Shown here piece by piece: positions 20,401 through 30,599 of a stretch of DNA of 64,000 bases (its first letter is position 1; every line of letters starts with the position of its first letter). The notes beneath the pieces are model-generated. The model saw only the letters and a program-made list of their open reading frames with translations, was not told the DNA's origin and did no database searches. The DNA comes from Symbiodinium natans (lineage: Eukaryota; Sar; Dinophyceae; Suessiales; Symbiodiniaceae), in the NCBI GenBank assembly GCA_905221605.1, contig CAJNDS010000191.1, positions 431,501-495,500 on the forward strand. Direction: 5' to 3'. The position numbers were made by a program, and so were the translations under genes.

Positions 20401-23150
20401 TGTCAGGTCGGCGTGACACTGAATGAAAACAGAAACCGCTGGATTGTAACAGCCAAAGGAAATCTCCCCCCCCCCGTAAAGGACAAGTGCTGCGGTTTCC
20501 CCAGGTGCAACCGAGGAAAAACATGCATTGCTGTCTCATGTGGGTTCGTATGACCCCGCCCTTGAATTATGCCTCGGGTTGCCCCAGTACTACAAGGTTC
20601 CCCTGCCAGAGATTGCTGGCTGGGGTCTCACGGCGTTACTCTGAATGGAACTAGAAAGCAAGGAGTGATGCTTGTCTTTCCCCCCACCCCCCCTACTTGC
20701 CTCGCTCCAACACTCCGCGTCAAAGCATCACTCCGATTTTTGCACGGTACATGGATTTGTCTACTTGTCCTGTGTTTACCTGAACGATCACCCCTGGTTA
20801 AACAACGCCCACAAAAAGCCTTTGCTTACCAAACGAAAGCCTCCACACAATCTTCCTTCGAGACCCGAATCATCCCTGAATCCCTCCTCCTATTCCTCCG
20901 AAAACCTCCCCCCCCCCCCCTTATCTCTTGGCTCTCATTCATCTCATTTCATCTTCGGCACGTGCGTTCCCCCCTCTACTTGTTGTCATTCTGGAAGTGC
21001 TGCCATTGTTGCAAGACAGTGTCCCTGGAGTTTGCTCCGGGCGGTCTGCATCAGCTGGCGCCTGGTACTCCACGGCGCGCTTCATCTCTTTGGTGTCTGT
21101 TGCGGCTGCTTTCCAGGTGCTCCTTTGTCTCATGCTTCGGCGTTGCTCCGTCTGGCTCTCTTGGTTGTCTCGCGATCCTTCTCGATGGCCACCTCCCCCT
21201 GCTGCGGGCCCACCTGCTCCGCTCCCCCGTGGATCTTCTTCAGACTCAGGCGGCGCATGATGACGACGTAGTCCTGCTACCTCCTCCTCTTCATATCCCT
21301 CCGTCGTGGTCGCCGCTAGTTGCCCCCAGCTGAGATTGTCGTCTTCTCCTCCTCTTTCCCTCCTCCTTAGCAGCGGCTGTCTATCACAGGCATCGCTGCC
21401 GCTATCCATGGCTTTGGCTTCGGCGGGCCCTGCTTATCCCCGAAATAACGTTACTCGACAAGTGACGTCCTGGCAACCCTGCAGAAGCTCGCAAAGGCAT
21501 GCGCCCCCTACCGTGCAAGATAGCTCTACGGCATGGTGCAAGTGATGAGCAAAGACGGTTACTCCCAACAAACTGTCCACACACTGCCTACACTGGTCCT
21601 GTAGCTGCAATCTCAGGCCACCGTAGTAGGGATCACCCCGGCCCCCCCCCCCCGTCCTGTCAAGTTGAAGCAGCTGTCACCCCGAACGCGAACCCAAAGG
21701 GAACTTAGGGTGTAAGGAGGTGGCACCTGAGTTGGAGCTTGTTGGATCGGCGCGGCGGGCTCAAGCCACCCGGCGGAGGGCGGGTTTCCCCCAGGCGACT
21801 TGAGCCAAAATGGCTACTCCTCCCTCTCTCTCTCTCTTTCTGTCTGTCTCTCTGTCTGCACTGCTTACGCAGCACAGCGGTCCTAACCATCGCCGACAAA
21901 CCAACACAAACGAACACTTTCAAAGTTAACAAAGCCCTTGGCCCTATTCCCTTGTTCCCGGATGCCCAAAAGAGCTCTAAGGCTGACACTCCATGGGTAA
22001 CCTGGCTTAGGGTTTATAGGGTTTATAGGGTTCATAGGGTTCATAGGGTTCATAGGGTTTACAGGGTTTATTGGGTTTATAGGGTTTTAGGTTTAGGGTG
22101 GCATGTTTCCACTGTTTCCACTCCGTGAGGCTCACGGAGTTTTAGAGGCACGGCGATACAAAGGAGGGGAGTTCAACGGAGTTCAATGTTGGGCTTGGGA
22201 GTTCAAGAGTTAAGGGTTTAGTGTTCCTACTGTTGGAGGGATGTGGTGGTTTAAAGAATTTAGGACACTGGCCCTCTCTAGATATGAAGTGAACCGTTGA
22301 CGACGTCACAAAAAATCAAGCCCCAAATGCCCCTCCAAACCCTTTTGCGGGTTTCGGGTTAGGGTTAATCAAACCCTTATAAACCTTTGCGGGTAGCATC
22401 ATTGATGTGCTTGCCCAAGGCCAAGGTGGAGGTAAAGGTGGCGAAGAACAGGAACAAAGCACCTGGAAGGGCTTGGTTTATGTATGAGTGTACTGCATAC
22501 ATACATGCGAAAAGAAAGATTTCGGGATCTGCACCTGAGACCGTCTTCCCCTTCAGCACATCCGTCAGCCAGTCTGACCGGCAGTACGCGCAGCGCCGAC
22601 GGTAGTCGTTCCTAGGGCGGGGGCTTTGAGAGCAGCATCGTGAGACCATCCAGATGCATGGAGAATAGGAAACAGGGACTACAATAATCGATGCCGCAAC
22701 ATGGTTCATACACCTGCTTGCGGGAAAGAAAAGATTTCGTGAAGAAAGGAACTGAGTCATCATTTGGTACTCGCGTCGTTCCTTGCCTCGACTGCTGCAC
22801 CTGATGATGACAACTTTACCTGTTATCGTGTCGTGGCTAGAGACTGACCTGTAAAATCTGGACTTGACACGACCGGCCGACCCGCAGCCCTAAACCCTAA
22901 ACCCTAAACCCAGCATCCTCCCAGCTGCGGGCAAGGAGCATAAGGCCCCCACAGAAGCCGCCAATGTAATCCAAGCCAGGCGGCGTTTCCACATGGGAAA
23001 CTAACAGCTTGTGCAACATTGTGGGAGCAAGTGCCTCCTACAGGCCGCCGGCGTCCTGTGCCCTTATACTGGCTTGAGAAACAGACGCATGGCAGGCAAG
23101 CAATCAACCCTCTTAATCTCATGGTGGTCTTCAGCCAGATAAGGAAAATC
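17422..23150 (-). CDS. SLC4-family anion/borate-type transporter, multi-exon
   Basis: Membrane transporter of the SLC4 (HCO3_cotransp) family, expected to move bicarbonate, borate or H+/OH- equivalents across a membrane; similarity by eye is closer to the SLC4A11/BOR1 branch than to band 3. Exons read on the minus strand: 23150-23121 (tentative), 23037-22940, 22611-22535, 22462-22398 (3' edge tentative), 19880-19688, 19526-19459, 19338-19309, 19224-19081, 18856-18709, 18471-18359, 18242-17837, 17742-17630, 17517-17422 (TAA). Family landmarks: 'SDWLTDVLKG' before TM1, 'FFATFTSTLALGK' in TM1, 'GINEYLIMNSISG', 'QPLLVLRPTGPITLL', 'FAWTGIFVG', 'FIKYVTPFTENIFATFIG', 'LDQNISSLM', 'GLPFVTGSLPHSPQFV', 'LPETAVSGALIYVGLKAALG', 'LPLKTVHGFTLLQ', and the end 'IPIRFKVLPLIF'. 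Phases match across every junction from 19880 to the stop. Donors are GT, GC and GA mixed. About 525 residues are visible, so the long cytosolic N-terminal domain of animal SLC4 proteins is absent or further upstream. The true start is not fixed (an ATG lies at 23019). Confidence 0.9.
18243..18358 (-). mobile_element. SLC4 intron that is a foldback element
   Basis: The 116-nt GA-AG intron has inverted ends CTAGCCCAGTGGTACCC...GGTTACTGGGCTACC and is bordered by GACC on both sides. The same ends (TGCCCAGTAACCA...ACTACTGGGCA) occur in the intergenic element 56266-56370. Confidence 0.75.
18557..18670. mobile_element. Foldback element, family 'GGGATGTT', in SLC4 intron
   Basis: TTGGGGTGTTCCTCCC...GGGGGGCATCCCAA with 'TACTAACAGTCCTTAATGGG'; inside the 237-nt GT-AG intron 18472-18708. 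Confidence 0.85.
20150..20320 (+). repeat. (TTCC)n and (TTC)n microsatellite
   Basis: TTCC and TTC runs inside the long SLC4 intron; their Lys-rich or Ser-rich translations are artefacts. Confidence 0.9.
20939..21409 (-). CDS. Open frame downstream of an SL relict, unknown
   Basis: A 156-codon frame starts with ATG at 21409 about 390 nt after the 19-nt SL relict. It begins 'MDSGSDACDRQPLLRRRERG' and is rich in E, R, G, S and Q, as in a disordered tail. It lies inside the long SLC4 intron. It could be part of a retroposed gene, a nested gene, an alternative SLC4 first exon, or chance in a purine-rich tract. Compositional bias makes the ORF weak evidence on its own. Confidence 0.25.
   Translation of the reverse strand: MDSGSDACDRQPLLRRRERGGEDDNLSWGQLAATTTEGYEEEEVAGLRRHHAPPESEEDPRGSGAGGPAAGGGGHREGSRDNQESQTEQRRSMRQRSTWKAAATDTKEMKRAVEYQAPADADRPEQTPGTLSCNNGSTSRMTTSRGGNARAEDEMR
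21799..21817 (-). other. Relict dinoflagellate spliced leader (19 nt)
   Basis: The minus strand reads GTAGCCATTTTGGCTCAAG, 19 consecutive bases of the 22-nt DinoSL. The following bases (TCGCC) lack the GT donor of an SL RNA gene, so this is a genomic relict of a trans-spliced, reinserted mRNA. It lies inside the large gap between SLC4 exons 22398 and 19880, in the same orientation as SLC4. Confidence 0.85.
22008..22100 (+). repeat. Telomere-derived 9-bp tandem (GGGTTTATA)
   Basis: Nine units of the GGGTTTATA/GGGTTCATA type ending in TTTAGGG. A similar short run occurs at 1340-1415. Confidence 0.9.
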
Positions 23151-23474
23151 CTGCACTGACCGTGGTGGCCCCTCTGCAGCGGTTAATGCAACAATGCTGG
23201 AACCGGAGATGGTCGAACATTACGCCTCACATCTCAGACCAAGTCCAGGCCACTAATTTCTCGTTTGCGCAAGCCAAGCAACGACTCGGTCCGAAGGTCC
23301 GTCCTTTAGAGGTTTAGGTTTCGGGTTTACAGGGATTCGTTTGCATCCAGGCCTGATCCACTAGGTTTACAGGGTTTAAAACCCTAAACCTGGCTCCAAC
23401 CTTGGCCGCGTAGTCTGCGGGCAAGATCAGCTCCTTCCGAAGGCAGGTCGGCCCCCCCTTTGTGCTGGCATTGA

Positions 23475-23586
23475 TTGGAGGTTCATGTAGTTTAAGTAGG
23501 GCTATAAGTATGATAGTTATATACTCATTATAACCCCATTTAGGGTCACTTGTAACCCCTACTTCTAACTACCCATGAACCTCCAA
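23475..23586. mobile_element. Foldback element, family 'GGAGGTTCATG'
   Basis: TTGGAGGTTCATGTAG...CTACCCATGAACCTCCAAG with inner 'ATAAGTATGATAGTTATA'; no coding capacity. Confidence 0.85.
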
Positions 23587-23589
23587 GTG

Positions 23590-25060
23590 GACAGGTGTAG
23601 AAGGTGTTGAAAGGTTGGGGGTTGGGGGTTTAGGGACGGGCTCATGGTGTTTTCGCATCACGGACTTGAGCTCTTGATGATTTCCGACCTTCCATGCCGC
23701 TCAAACATAGGGCTGGTGGATCAGAAATGCTCAAATCCGAGCTCTCCTGAATGAAGGCCTCTCACAGTGTGTATGTTATAGATATATATATATAGTTAGA
23801 ACAAGGCCCTCTTCCCTCCCAGCTTCACCATTCGTAAAGATGTCTCTGTATGGGCAAAGTGCCAAGCACAATCATTATCACAAAGCTAGGGACAGAGAGA
23901 AACGACGGGGAGACAGAGAGAAAAGGAGAGAGAGAAAGAGAGAGAGAGAGAGAGTGACAGAGAGAGAGAGAGAGAGAGAGATTTAAAGACCTGCTCACCA
24001 GGGTTGAACCTTATCCGATTCCCTTGAGGGAGGCCTGCAATAAAACAAGCACCCTGAAAAATGAAGTCAAGCTTCCGGAGACAGGGTCTAGCAAGCCTTC
24101 CTGTCTGAGAGCTGGTGATTCAGGGAAGAAGGTTTCCGGGTGTCTCACCTGTGTTGACCCGGTGTAGATTCCCTAAACCCTAAACCCTAAACCCCAAACC
24201 CTGTTCAGGAACTTCGCCTGTGCTTCTTAAGGCTTTCCGCCAGCCTCGATCTTGCCCACGAGCTCCTGCGCCTTGTCCGAGCCTGGGTAAGCACACCGTA
24301 TCCCTACATACACAGACCACAGGGCCTGACTCAAAGCCCTAAACCCTAAACCCTAAACCCCCAACCCCCCCCCCCGAACCCTGACCACTTACTTAGACAG
24401 AGCTGTAAGAAGAAAATTCAAAATGCCCCCAAGCTCAAAGTCGAAGCACAAAATGCTACAAGAAAGCCCATCTAAGGGTTGGGGCAGTGGGGCTTGGGGA
24501 TGTTCGAGGCATCGCTGAGTTGACGCCCGATGCTCATAAGATCGTGGCTCTTGCCTGCCTTTTCCACCATGTCTGCCTGAAACGTGTGCTGAGAAATGAT
24601 GTGAGGATTTCCCAAAACAGGGGTACCCTTTGTCGTGTCGTGGCATAAGGGTTCTTTTGCCTTTAACCGCAGCTTTCCAACAACTGGGAGGAGACTAGTC
24701 ACTCATACTAGCTGAGATGTCTTAGCGCATTAGCGCGGGGATGGGGAGACGCCACCGGCTGAGCAAGGGGATTCAAGCCACAGACCCTGCAAAGTGGACT
24801 TTCGGTCAGAGGCGGGAGGCAAAAAGAAGCCTGAAGACTCGAACTTTCCAGCCCATCCGCAGATCAGTGCTGTAGGCTGTTGTCCTACATGCTGGGCTGA
24901 AACTACAGCTGCCTACTTGGAGTTTATGGTGCTTTAGGGGCCCTTTATGACGTCTCGCCTGGTAAGGCGTGGCCGTTCCGCCATATTCGGCGCCATCGAT
25001 CTCCTGAGTGACAGGGCTTAAGGCCTGTGATACAAGTTCCGCACCTTGTACCTGCAGCCT
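23590..25060. other. Stretch without a convincing gene
   Basis: Contains a TA and an AG microsatellite, CCCTAAA tracts at 24170-24195 and 24340-24362, and a diverged 'GGGGTACC' fragment near 24605-24650. A minus frame at 24389-24702 is open but looks like repeat. Confidence 0.55.
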
Positions 25061-25306
25061 AGTATAGGGGGGGGTTATTATCGCATATCTTATAAAGGGA
25101 CCAGAAGGGAATACGATTAGAAATTCTTCCGACCCCTTTATTACACCTTGGGCCTTATCCAGGAGCTACATACCGGCTGGTCCTGTTCATAAAAAAAGTG
25201 CAGTGAAGTCATTTAGATTGCCTGTCAGTGCTTTTATCGTACGTTAAAAAAGGGGCCTGAAGGGAACATTCTTAGCAATTATTCTTCCGACCCCTGTAGT
25301 AAGGGG
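25061..25306. mobile_element. Two tandem copies of family 'TTCCGACCCC'
   Basis: Two elements in direct orientation, 25061-25147 and 25226-25306, each ending in TTCTTCCGACCCCT, separated by about 80 bp of unique sequence. Confidence 0.7.
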
Positions 25307-25517
25307 GGGCAGCTTCGAGTATGTGACGATCTTTTTGGAATAACAGCGGTCAGTGAGCCTTTGAGATTGCACGCAAGTCCTTCAGAATCTCGTCGCAGGC
25401 CGAACCAAGATCGCTCAGCAAAGCCTGCGGCACAAGCCACAAACATGTAGGCAGGGTTCAAGGGCTTAACCAGAACGCTCTCACTGTGGCCAAACAGAGC
25501 CTCTGAGCCAGAACCCA

Positions 25518-25519
<2 letters not shown>

Positions 25520-25570
<51 letters not shown>
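25520..25570 (+). repeat. Poly-G run, about 51 bp
   Basis: An uninterrupted run of G. Shorter G runs lie at 4700-4722, 33792-33813, 51507-51523 and 51560-51573. Confidence 0.95.
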
Positions 25571-25573
<3 letters not shown>

Positions 25574-26884
25574 AGAGGTTCCTAGATGAAACATCGAATG
25601 GATTAGTGTGGTCCAGTTGCTGAACTGCGGTCCCAGTCAGAACCATTCTTCACCTAGAGACACCTAGGGTAGCCAAAGAAGGGGCAGCGTTTAGGAAACT
25701 AAGCAGTGAGGGACTAGACTCCTGCAACACCTTGCGCTGTGGAGTGTCGAACCTCAAGTCCCAGATCTCGCAGATGCATGTCAGAACCAGTAAGCTTGCA
25801 AAGACAAGGCCCACATCTGTAGGGTTTGCTGCGTTTGGGATTTTGAGCTTGCAATTGGGGCTACCAGGTTGGGCCATTAGTAAACCCTTTGAACCATGTG
25901 AACCGCTTCATGCCCCAGTCTAAGCCCTAAACGCGAAACACTAAACACGAAACCCTAAACCCTACTCTCTCACAGGCCTCTGCCGCGGGCTTCTGTGCAT
26001 CTGGGACAGGCTTCAGGATGTCCTCTCGCTTGGGGCTGCCTTCGCAGCGTTCGACATAAAAGGTTTCAGTAACCGAATGTGTACATACACATATATGCGT
26101 ATTATATATATATACATAATATACATACATATGTATATATATATATATGTATGTATATCGGCAGCAGGTTGAGTGTTGGGTTAAGGTTAGGGGTCTAGGG
26201 CTCGGGGTCTGCTAGTAAGAGCCTGGCGACAAGCCAGACACTAACTCGTCATCTGTCTTCTAGCCCAAAGCCCTCCCTATCGACTCCTTGTCTTCAGACT
26301 AAAGCAACGTTGCACTGAAAGATCGTGCAGGGTTGGGGTCCTTTGGCTTTTCGGCAATCATCTTCAAGACGGACGTGACGCCTCCTAAGCGACTGGCTTG
26401 CCACTCCACGCAAGGCTACTTAGGCAAGCGACCCTTGGTACCAATTTGGGTTTAGGGTTTAGGGTTTAGGGTTTAGGGTTAGGGTTTAGGGTAAGCAAAG
26501 GGTCTCCGGGACATGATGCACTGTCATGTAGTCTCACGTCCAAGGCTCTTCATGAGTCACTATGAGGCTCTGGCTAGGCTGAGACATACTCCCCGAATCC
26601 CTAAGCCTCCTGAAGAGACCGAGCTCTACAGCAAACCCTGTAGGTGGCCCACCCCTGGCTTTGTCGAAGATGCGCTGCGTAACGTACAGACGGGACCTGG
26701 GAAGATCTTGGCTTTTGGGGTTTTTTTTGGGGCTTAGGGCCTGGCGTTGACAGAGCCTTGGGCTCCCAGGCTCCTGGCACCCAGGCTAACCTGCGACCCA
26801 AAGCAACAGCCGCCTGACCCTGGCTGAGCTCCCGAATCCGACCTCCCCAAGCCGCATTTTGCTGCCTAGCAGTCCAGCCGCCAC

Positions 26885-26978
26885 TGCACGGTGACAGGTC
26901 GGGACTAGGATGGCTCTTCAACCCAAATACTCCTGAATATGATCCTCTTAAATTAAACCCAAAAAGGGAAAATATATC
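26885..26978 (-). mobile_element. Introner, diverged copy of 'TATATTTTCCCTTA' family
   Basis: GATATATTTTCCCTTTTTGG...GAGGATCATATTCAGGAGTA, ending GCCATCC as the other copies do. It begins exactly at the GA donor of exon 27098-26979. Confidence 0.7.
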
Positions 26979-27098
26979 AAACGTCGCAAGGGTCTGTCTC
27001 GGGGAAAGGTGCCTCTCTAGAAGGGAGATCCGTCTTCGGCCCCTCATCTGGGTGCAGAGCTCCTCAAGGCTTGCTTGCACTTGGCGGATGGGTTTGAC
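26979..27098 (-). CDS. Exon ending at an introner, unknown
   Basis: Forty codons in phase 0 read 'VKPIRQVQASLEELCTQMRG' then 'RRRISLLERHLSPRQTLATF', after CCAG and before a GA donor. The following intron begins with a copy of the 'ATATTTTCCCTT' element (see 26885-26978). More minus coding may follow to 26601, where a frame ends 'RVCCRARSLQEA' and TAG; the plus strand is open there too. Basic helical protein, family unknown. Confidence 0.5.
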
Positions 27099-27525
27099 CT
27101 GGCATTGGGACGTCCGGTGGAGTTTAGGGTTTAGGGTTCACGGTTTAGGGTGGTGTGTGGAGCTTAGCAGTTTGTCTCGGTGTGATGGTTCATTGTTCTG
27201 AGCATTGGACCTTTAAGAACGTAAGGGGCCAAGCTGAATAGACTGGTCAGAGAAGCATGTTCCCTCAAGACGGAGCACTCGATGGTCCCAGAGTTGCACT
27301 TCGTAGGACTTTACATAATCCGGCAATCTTCTATGTGGCCAAGTTGGGCCAAATCACATGCCTGTTAGCACTTTCTAGCTACAATAGCGACCCACGAAGG
27401 GGGGCATAACATGGCATCACCCAACCTCAATTTTGGCGATCCAGGTCGGGTCCTGCCTTTGCTACTTGAGACTTTTGTGCCCTCTACGGATTGAAGACCC
27501 CAGTGGCAGGCAACCCTATCTTGCC

Positions 27526-28152
27526 CTATATGACATACCTTAGGCGAGCCTGAAGGCCCCTCATTCGCATCGCAGCCAAAAAGCCGCAAAGCCAGAAAAA
27601 TCTTAGAAGGTTGCGGGCTTTGGTTTGGGGCAACTGCTGGCGCCTTATCCTCGCCTGCTGTCTCCTCAAGTGGAAGCGCATACTGCAGCAACCTGAGAGG
27701 AAGCAGAAACACACCAAGCCTCGGAAAACCCCGGTTCTCAAAGCGCGGGCAAGGCCGGGAGGGGGGAATAGCGGGTGCTCAAAGCCGTCAATAACCCTTG
27801 AACTTGAGTCTTTGCCTAGGTAGCGCAAGAACATAACCAAACCACTCTGCATGAACAGGGCAGCAAAGTAGACGACACGAAGCCTAACTCCACAAAACCC
27901 AAAACCCCTCTGACTGTGCCGTTCCAACCTTGGTCTTGACAGTTGCCCAACAAGATGAGATTTTGCAACTGCAAAAAACCGGGCCCCTGGCGAGATAGGG
28001 TCCTTGTTGACGCGCGTACCATATGCTGTGGTACCAGTGCGGGCCACAGCCTTGCACAGAACTGAAGTGCCCAGGCTGAAAACGAGAACCAGCAGTTCCT
28101 GATATTTCTGAATATTTCCTGTTTCCGAATATCTCCTCATGCTTCCCAACAC
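27526..28152 (-). CDS. Long open frame, possible membrane protein
   Basis: 208 codons are open on the minus strand, the longest such frame outside low-complexity tracts. It contains 'YQELLVLVFSLGTSVLCKAV', 'PISPGARFFAVAKSHLVGQ' and 'VVYFAALFMQSGLVMFLRYL', two of them hydrophobic. Its start falls in a short tandem repeat (28085-28200), so the true N-terminus may differ. Introns inside the frame cannot be excluded. No family recognised. Confidence 0.38.
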   Translation of the reverse strand: MLGSMRRYSETGNIQKYQELLVLVFSLGTSVLCKAVARTGTTAYGTRVNKDPISPGARFFAVAKSHLVGQLSRPRLERHSQRGFGFCGVRLRVVYFAALFMQSGLVMFLRYLGKDSSSRVIDGFEHPLFPPPGLARALRTGVFRGLVCFCFLSGCCSMRFHLRRQQARIRRQQLPQTKARNLLRFFWLCGFLAAMRMRGLQARLRYVI

Positions 28153-28209
28153 TTTTCAGCATTTCCTCGTATTTCCGAATACTTCCTAATAGACACAAGA
28201 ACATTCAGT

Positions 28210-29860
28210 TCCGGGTGTCATGCTCAGAAGGCAGGCGCAATGCAACACAACAGCAACAATAGAATGGTAGGCACGGGCGCGGGCGGACATACACACATAT
28301 ACACATACGCATGCGCAAAGTAATGTCTTTAGCTTGCTTATGAACACTCAGCATTCTCAACATATTGGCCCCAGAATTGTCAACCTTGGCAAGGGGGAGG
28401 GAGGGGGGGGCGAGGGGCTGAGTTGGGGGCGGCCCTTTGTTGAACCCAGGCTGGACTGTGACTTGCTGGGAAGTGGGAAGGGGCGGCCCTAAACCCTAAA
28501 CCCTGGCCCCTACTCCCAAAAGACTAAATGCTCATAAACACGACCCAAAAATGGGCAGGGTTCTCTGGCTTGTTCACAAAAACGCCCCAACTTAGCAACA
28601 TCTTGGCCCAGGAACTGTGAGGGGGGTTCGGAGACCGAATAAAGCCCTCTAGATTTTGGACCACACGCATGCTACAAGTATGGCAGGCCCTCCTTTGAAG
28701 CTAAGGCTTGAAACAACAAATCAAGGAAGGGATTTAGGGCCCAAGGGGCCCAACTCGGAAATAAACAGCGGCAGTTCTGGGCCTGCGGCCTAAAACAGAG
28801 CTTACAGGGGGCCACTCTTGGGGAACCCTAAACCCTAAACGCTAAACCCTTTTTGAACCCAGACTCTGCACGTCAGCTGGCACGATGACAACTGCATCGA
28901 CTTGCATCCAGGAAAACCAAGCTGGGGCCTCATACAAGAACCTTAAACCCTAAACTCTAAACCCTAAACCCTAAACCCTAAACCGGCCAAACAGCGAAGG
29001 TAGGGACACCCAACAGCACTCCGGGGCCCCCAGGCCGGCGCAGGTCCGAGTTGAAACTGCCCAAACCTTCTCAGGGAGGCTAACAAGTTATCTAGATTGT
29101 TGAGAATATTTAGGAAACTTTAGGAATGTAGGATATCTAATACCTAGATTATTTCGAGGGTTTTTTTGATACTTAGGCTTTAGGGCTTCGGCATGCTTTT
29201 TTGTCACCTGCCTAGCTGCTTGGGTCGCATCATGCACGAGTGCCTTGCGTAGACTTCAGGTACTCTGCATTATGAATTTAGGGTTTAAGGTTTAGGGTCT
29301 TAGGTTTCTTTCAACACTTGCTGGGTGGGTTTGGGAAGTCTTAAAGCTGTGTATTGACGACCGGGGACAAGACAACTTTCGGCGCGTGCCGATGCATTCC
29401 TAGGAAGGGTGTGTTCTCACCTTCCGAAAATACGAAAATGCAAGACAGACCCTGAACATGCACCGTATCATATGTGTGAAGGCACGTGGGTATGTTTGTC
29501 AATTCCTGAGGACGGCGGCTCTATCCGTGGTGCCACCGTTGCCACCTGAACAAGTGAGGATTTCATGCGAAGGGCTCAAGGTCCAAAGGGACGCGGGTGC
29601 AATGCAGTGCCATTAATCAGATGTGTAGTTGATACGTCCTCTAACCACATGTATGTACAGACATGTGTTCACATTGCAGCTGCACACTTGTTTGACAGTT
29701 CACGGTTACACACATACATGCCTGCTTTGGTTTCTTTTGAAAGGCTGATCTGAGGATCTTCCGCGACGGATGCCGCAAATGCATGTCTCTACTCAAATCA
29801 AGAGCTGTTCCTGGTTAGCAACCTAACATGCCAAACAGGCAACATGTTGACATGTCACAT
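28210..29860. other. Stretch without a convincing gene
   Basis: Holds CCCTAAA tracts (28490, 28825, 28945-28984), a short minisatellite edge and unique sequence. No exon with a natural frame and splice sites was found; a plus frame at 29565-29753 is weak. Confidence 0.5.
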
Positions 29861-29861
29861 G

Positions 29862-30362
29862 TCATATGATGAATATCTTTGAAGTTTGTGTGTCAAGCAT
29901 ATATTCCGTACCAAATTTGCCAAAGAATACCCACGCATCTTCTGCATTCCTACATGTCAGAAACATATGTCTACACGCAGGACCCGACAGGTTGCGCGAA
30001 GGGGCGTTCAATCCATCCAAGTTTTGAGTCGAGAACCCCGACCGCGGACACTGGCTTCTCAGTTTCGGGCACACACGGCCGCCATCAGCGATAATGCCCA
30101 CGCCTGCAAATTTGGGGCCAAGGCTCTTGCCACACGCTTCTCCGACACAATCCCTAGGAAGCGGGAACGGCAGGTGCCTCGAGTGATGGCACAAGTGTGA
30201 TGCCTTCTGTGAGTCAACAATCATCACCACTAGCATTGCCAGCCTGACCTCCGCATTGTCCGCTTTGACTTCAGGTGCTAACCCGAAAAGAAATTCCAAC
30301 GACAACCGGCACCTTCTGCAAGAAGGGGGCCTGACGCCCGGCGCCATCCTGATATCACACAA
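29862..30362 (-). CDS. Candidate minus exons, unknown
   Basis: Within a 166-codon open minus frame two parts look coding: 'PEVKADNAEVRLAMLVVMIV' with 'DSQK' before a GC donor near 30213, and 'DCVGEACGKSLGPKFAGVGI' with 'IADGG' after CTTCCTAG near 30153. A 104-codon plus frame (29886-30200) overlaps with poorer composition. Confidence 0.33.
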   Translation of the reverse strand: MCDIRMAPGVRPPSCRRCRLSLEFLFGLAPEVKADNAEVRLAMLVVMIVDSQKASHLCHHSRHLPFPLPRDCVGEACGKSLGPKFAGVGIIADGGRVCPKLRSQCPRSGFSTQNLDGLNAPSRNLSGPACRHMFLTCRNAEDAWVFFGKFGTEYMLDTQTSKIFII

Positions 30363-30599
30363 GTAGAAGTGTCTGGTTACAGTTTACGGTGCCCGAAAGG
30401 ATGTACCCTAAACCCTGGCGCAGTACTCCTTGCTTTTGGGCTCTAAGCTCTACATCGCATGGGCCTCAACTCCAGAGCTGCTATATTGCATTCTACGAGA
30501 GTCCCAAGTGCCACAGACTCCCAAAATCCCAAATCTCGCCACCCCCCCCCCCCCCCACAACAGGCCCCTCCCTGCAACCCTGGGAATCCGGGCCCTCAT

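Noticed and set aside
19856-20539. A 227-codon minus frame overlapping the SLC4 exon at 19880.
   Set aside because: Its body is Lys/Arg/Glu-rich translation of TTC repeats and poly-C; only the last bases overlap the real exon, in another frame.
20939-21409. The 156-codon minus frame as the N-terminal exon of SLC4.
   Set aside because: The TM1 exons (22611-22398) lie upstream of it, so it would interrupt the membrane domain. Kept only as a possible nested or alternative frame.
21799-21817. A functional spliced-leader RNA gene.
   Set aside because: SL RNA genes have a GT donor directly after CAAG and an Sm site; here TCGCC follows.
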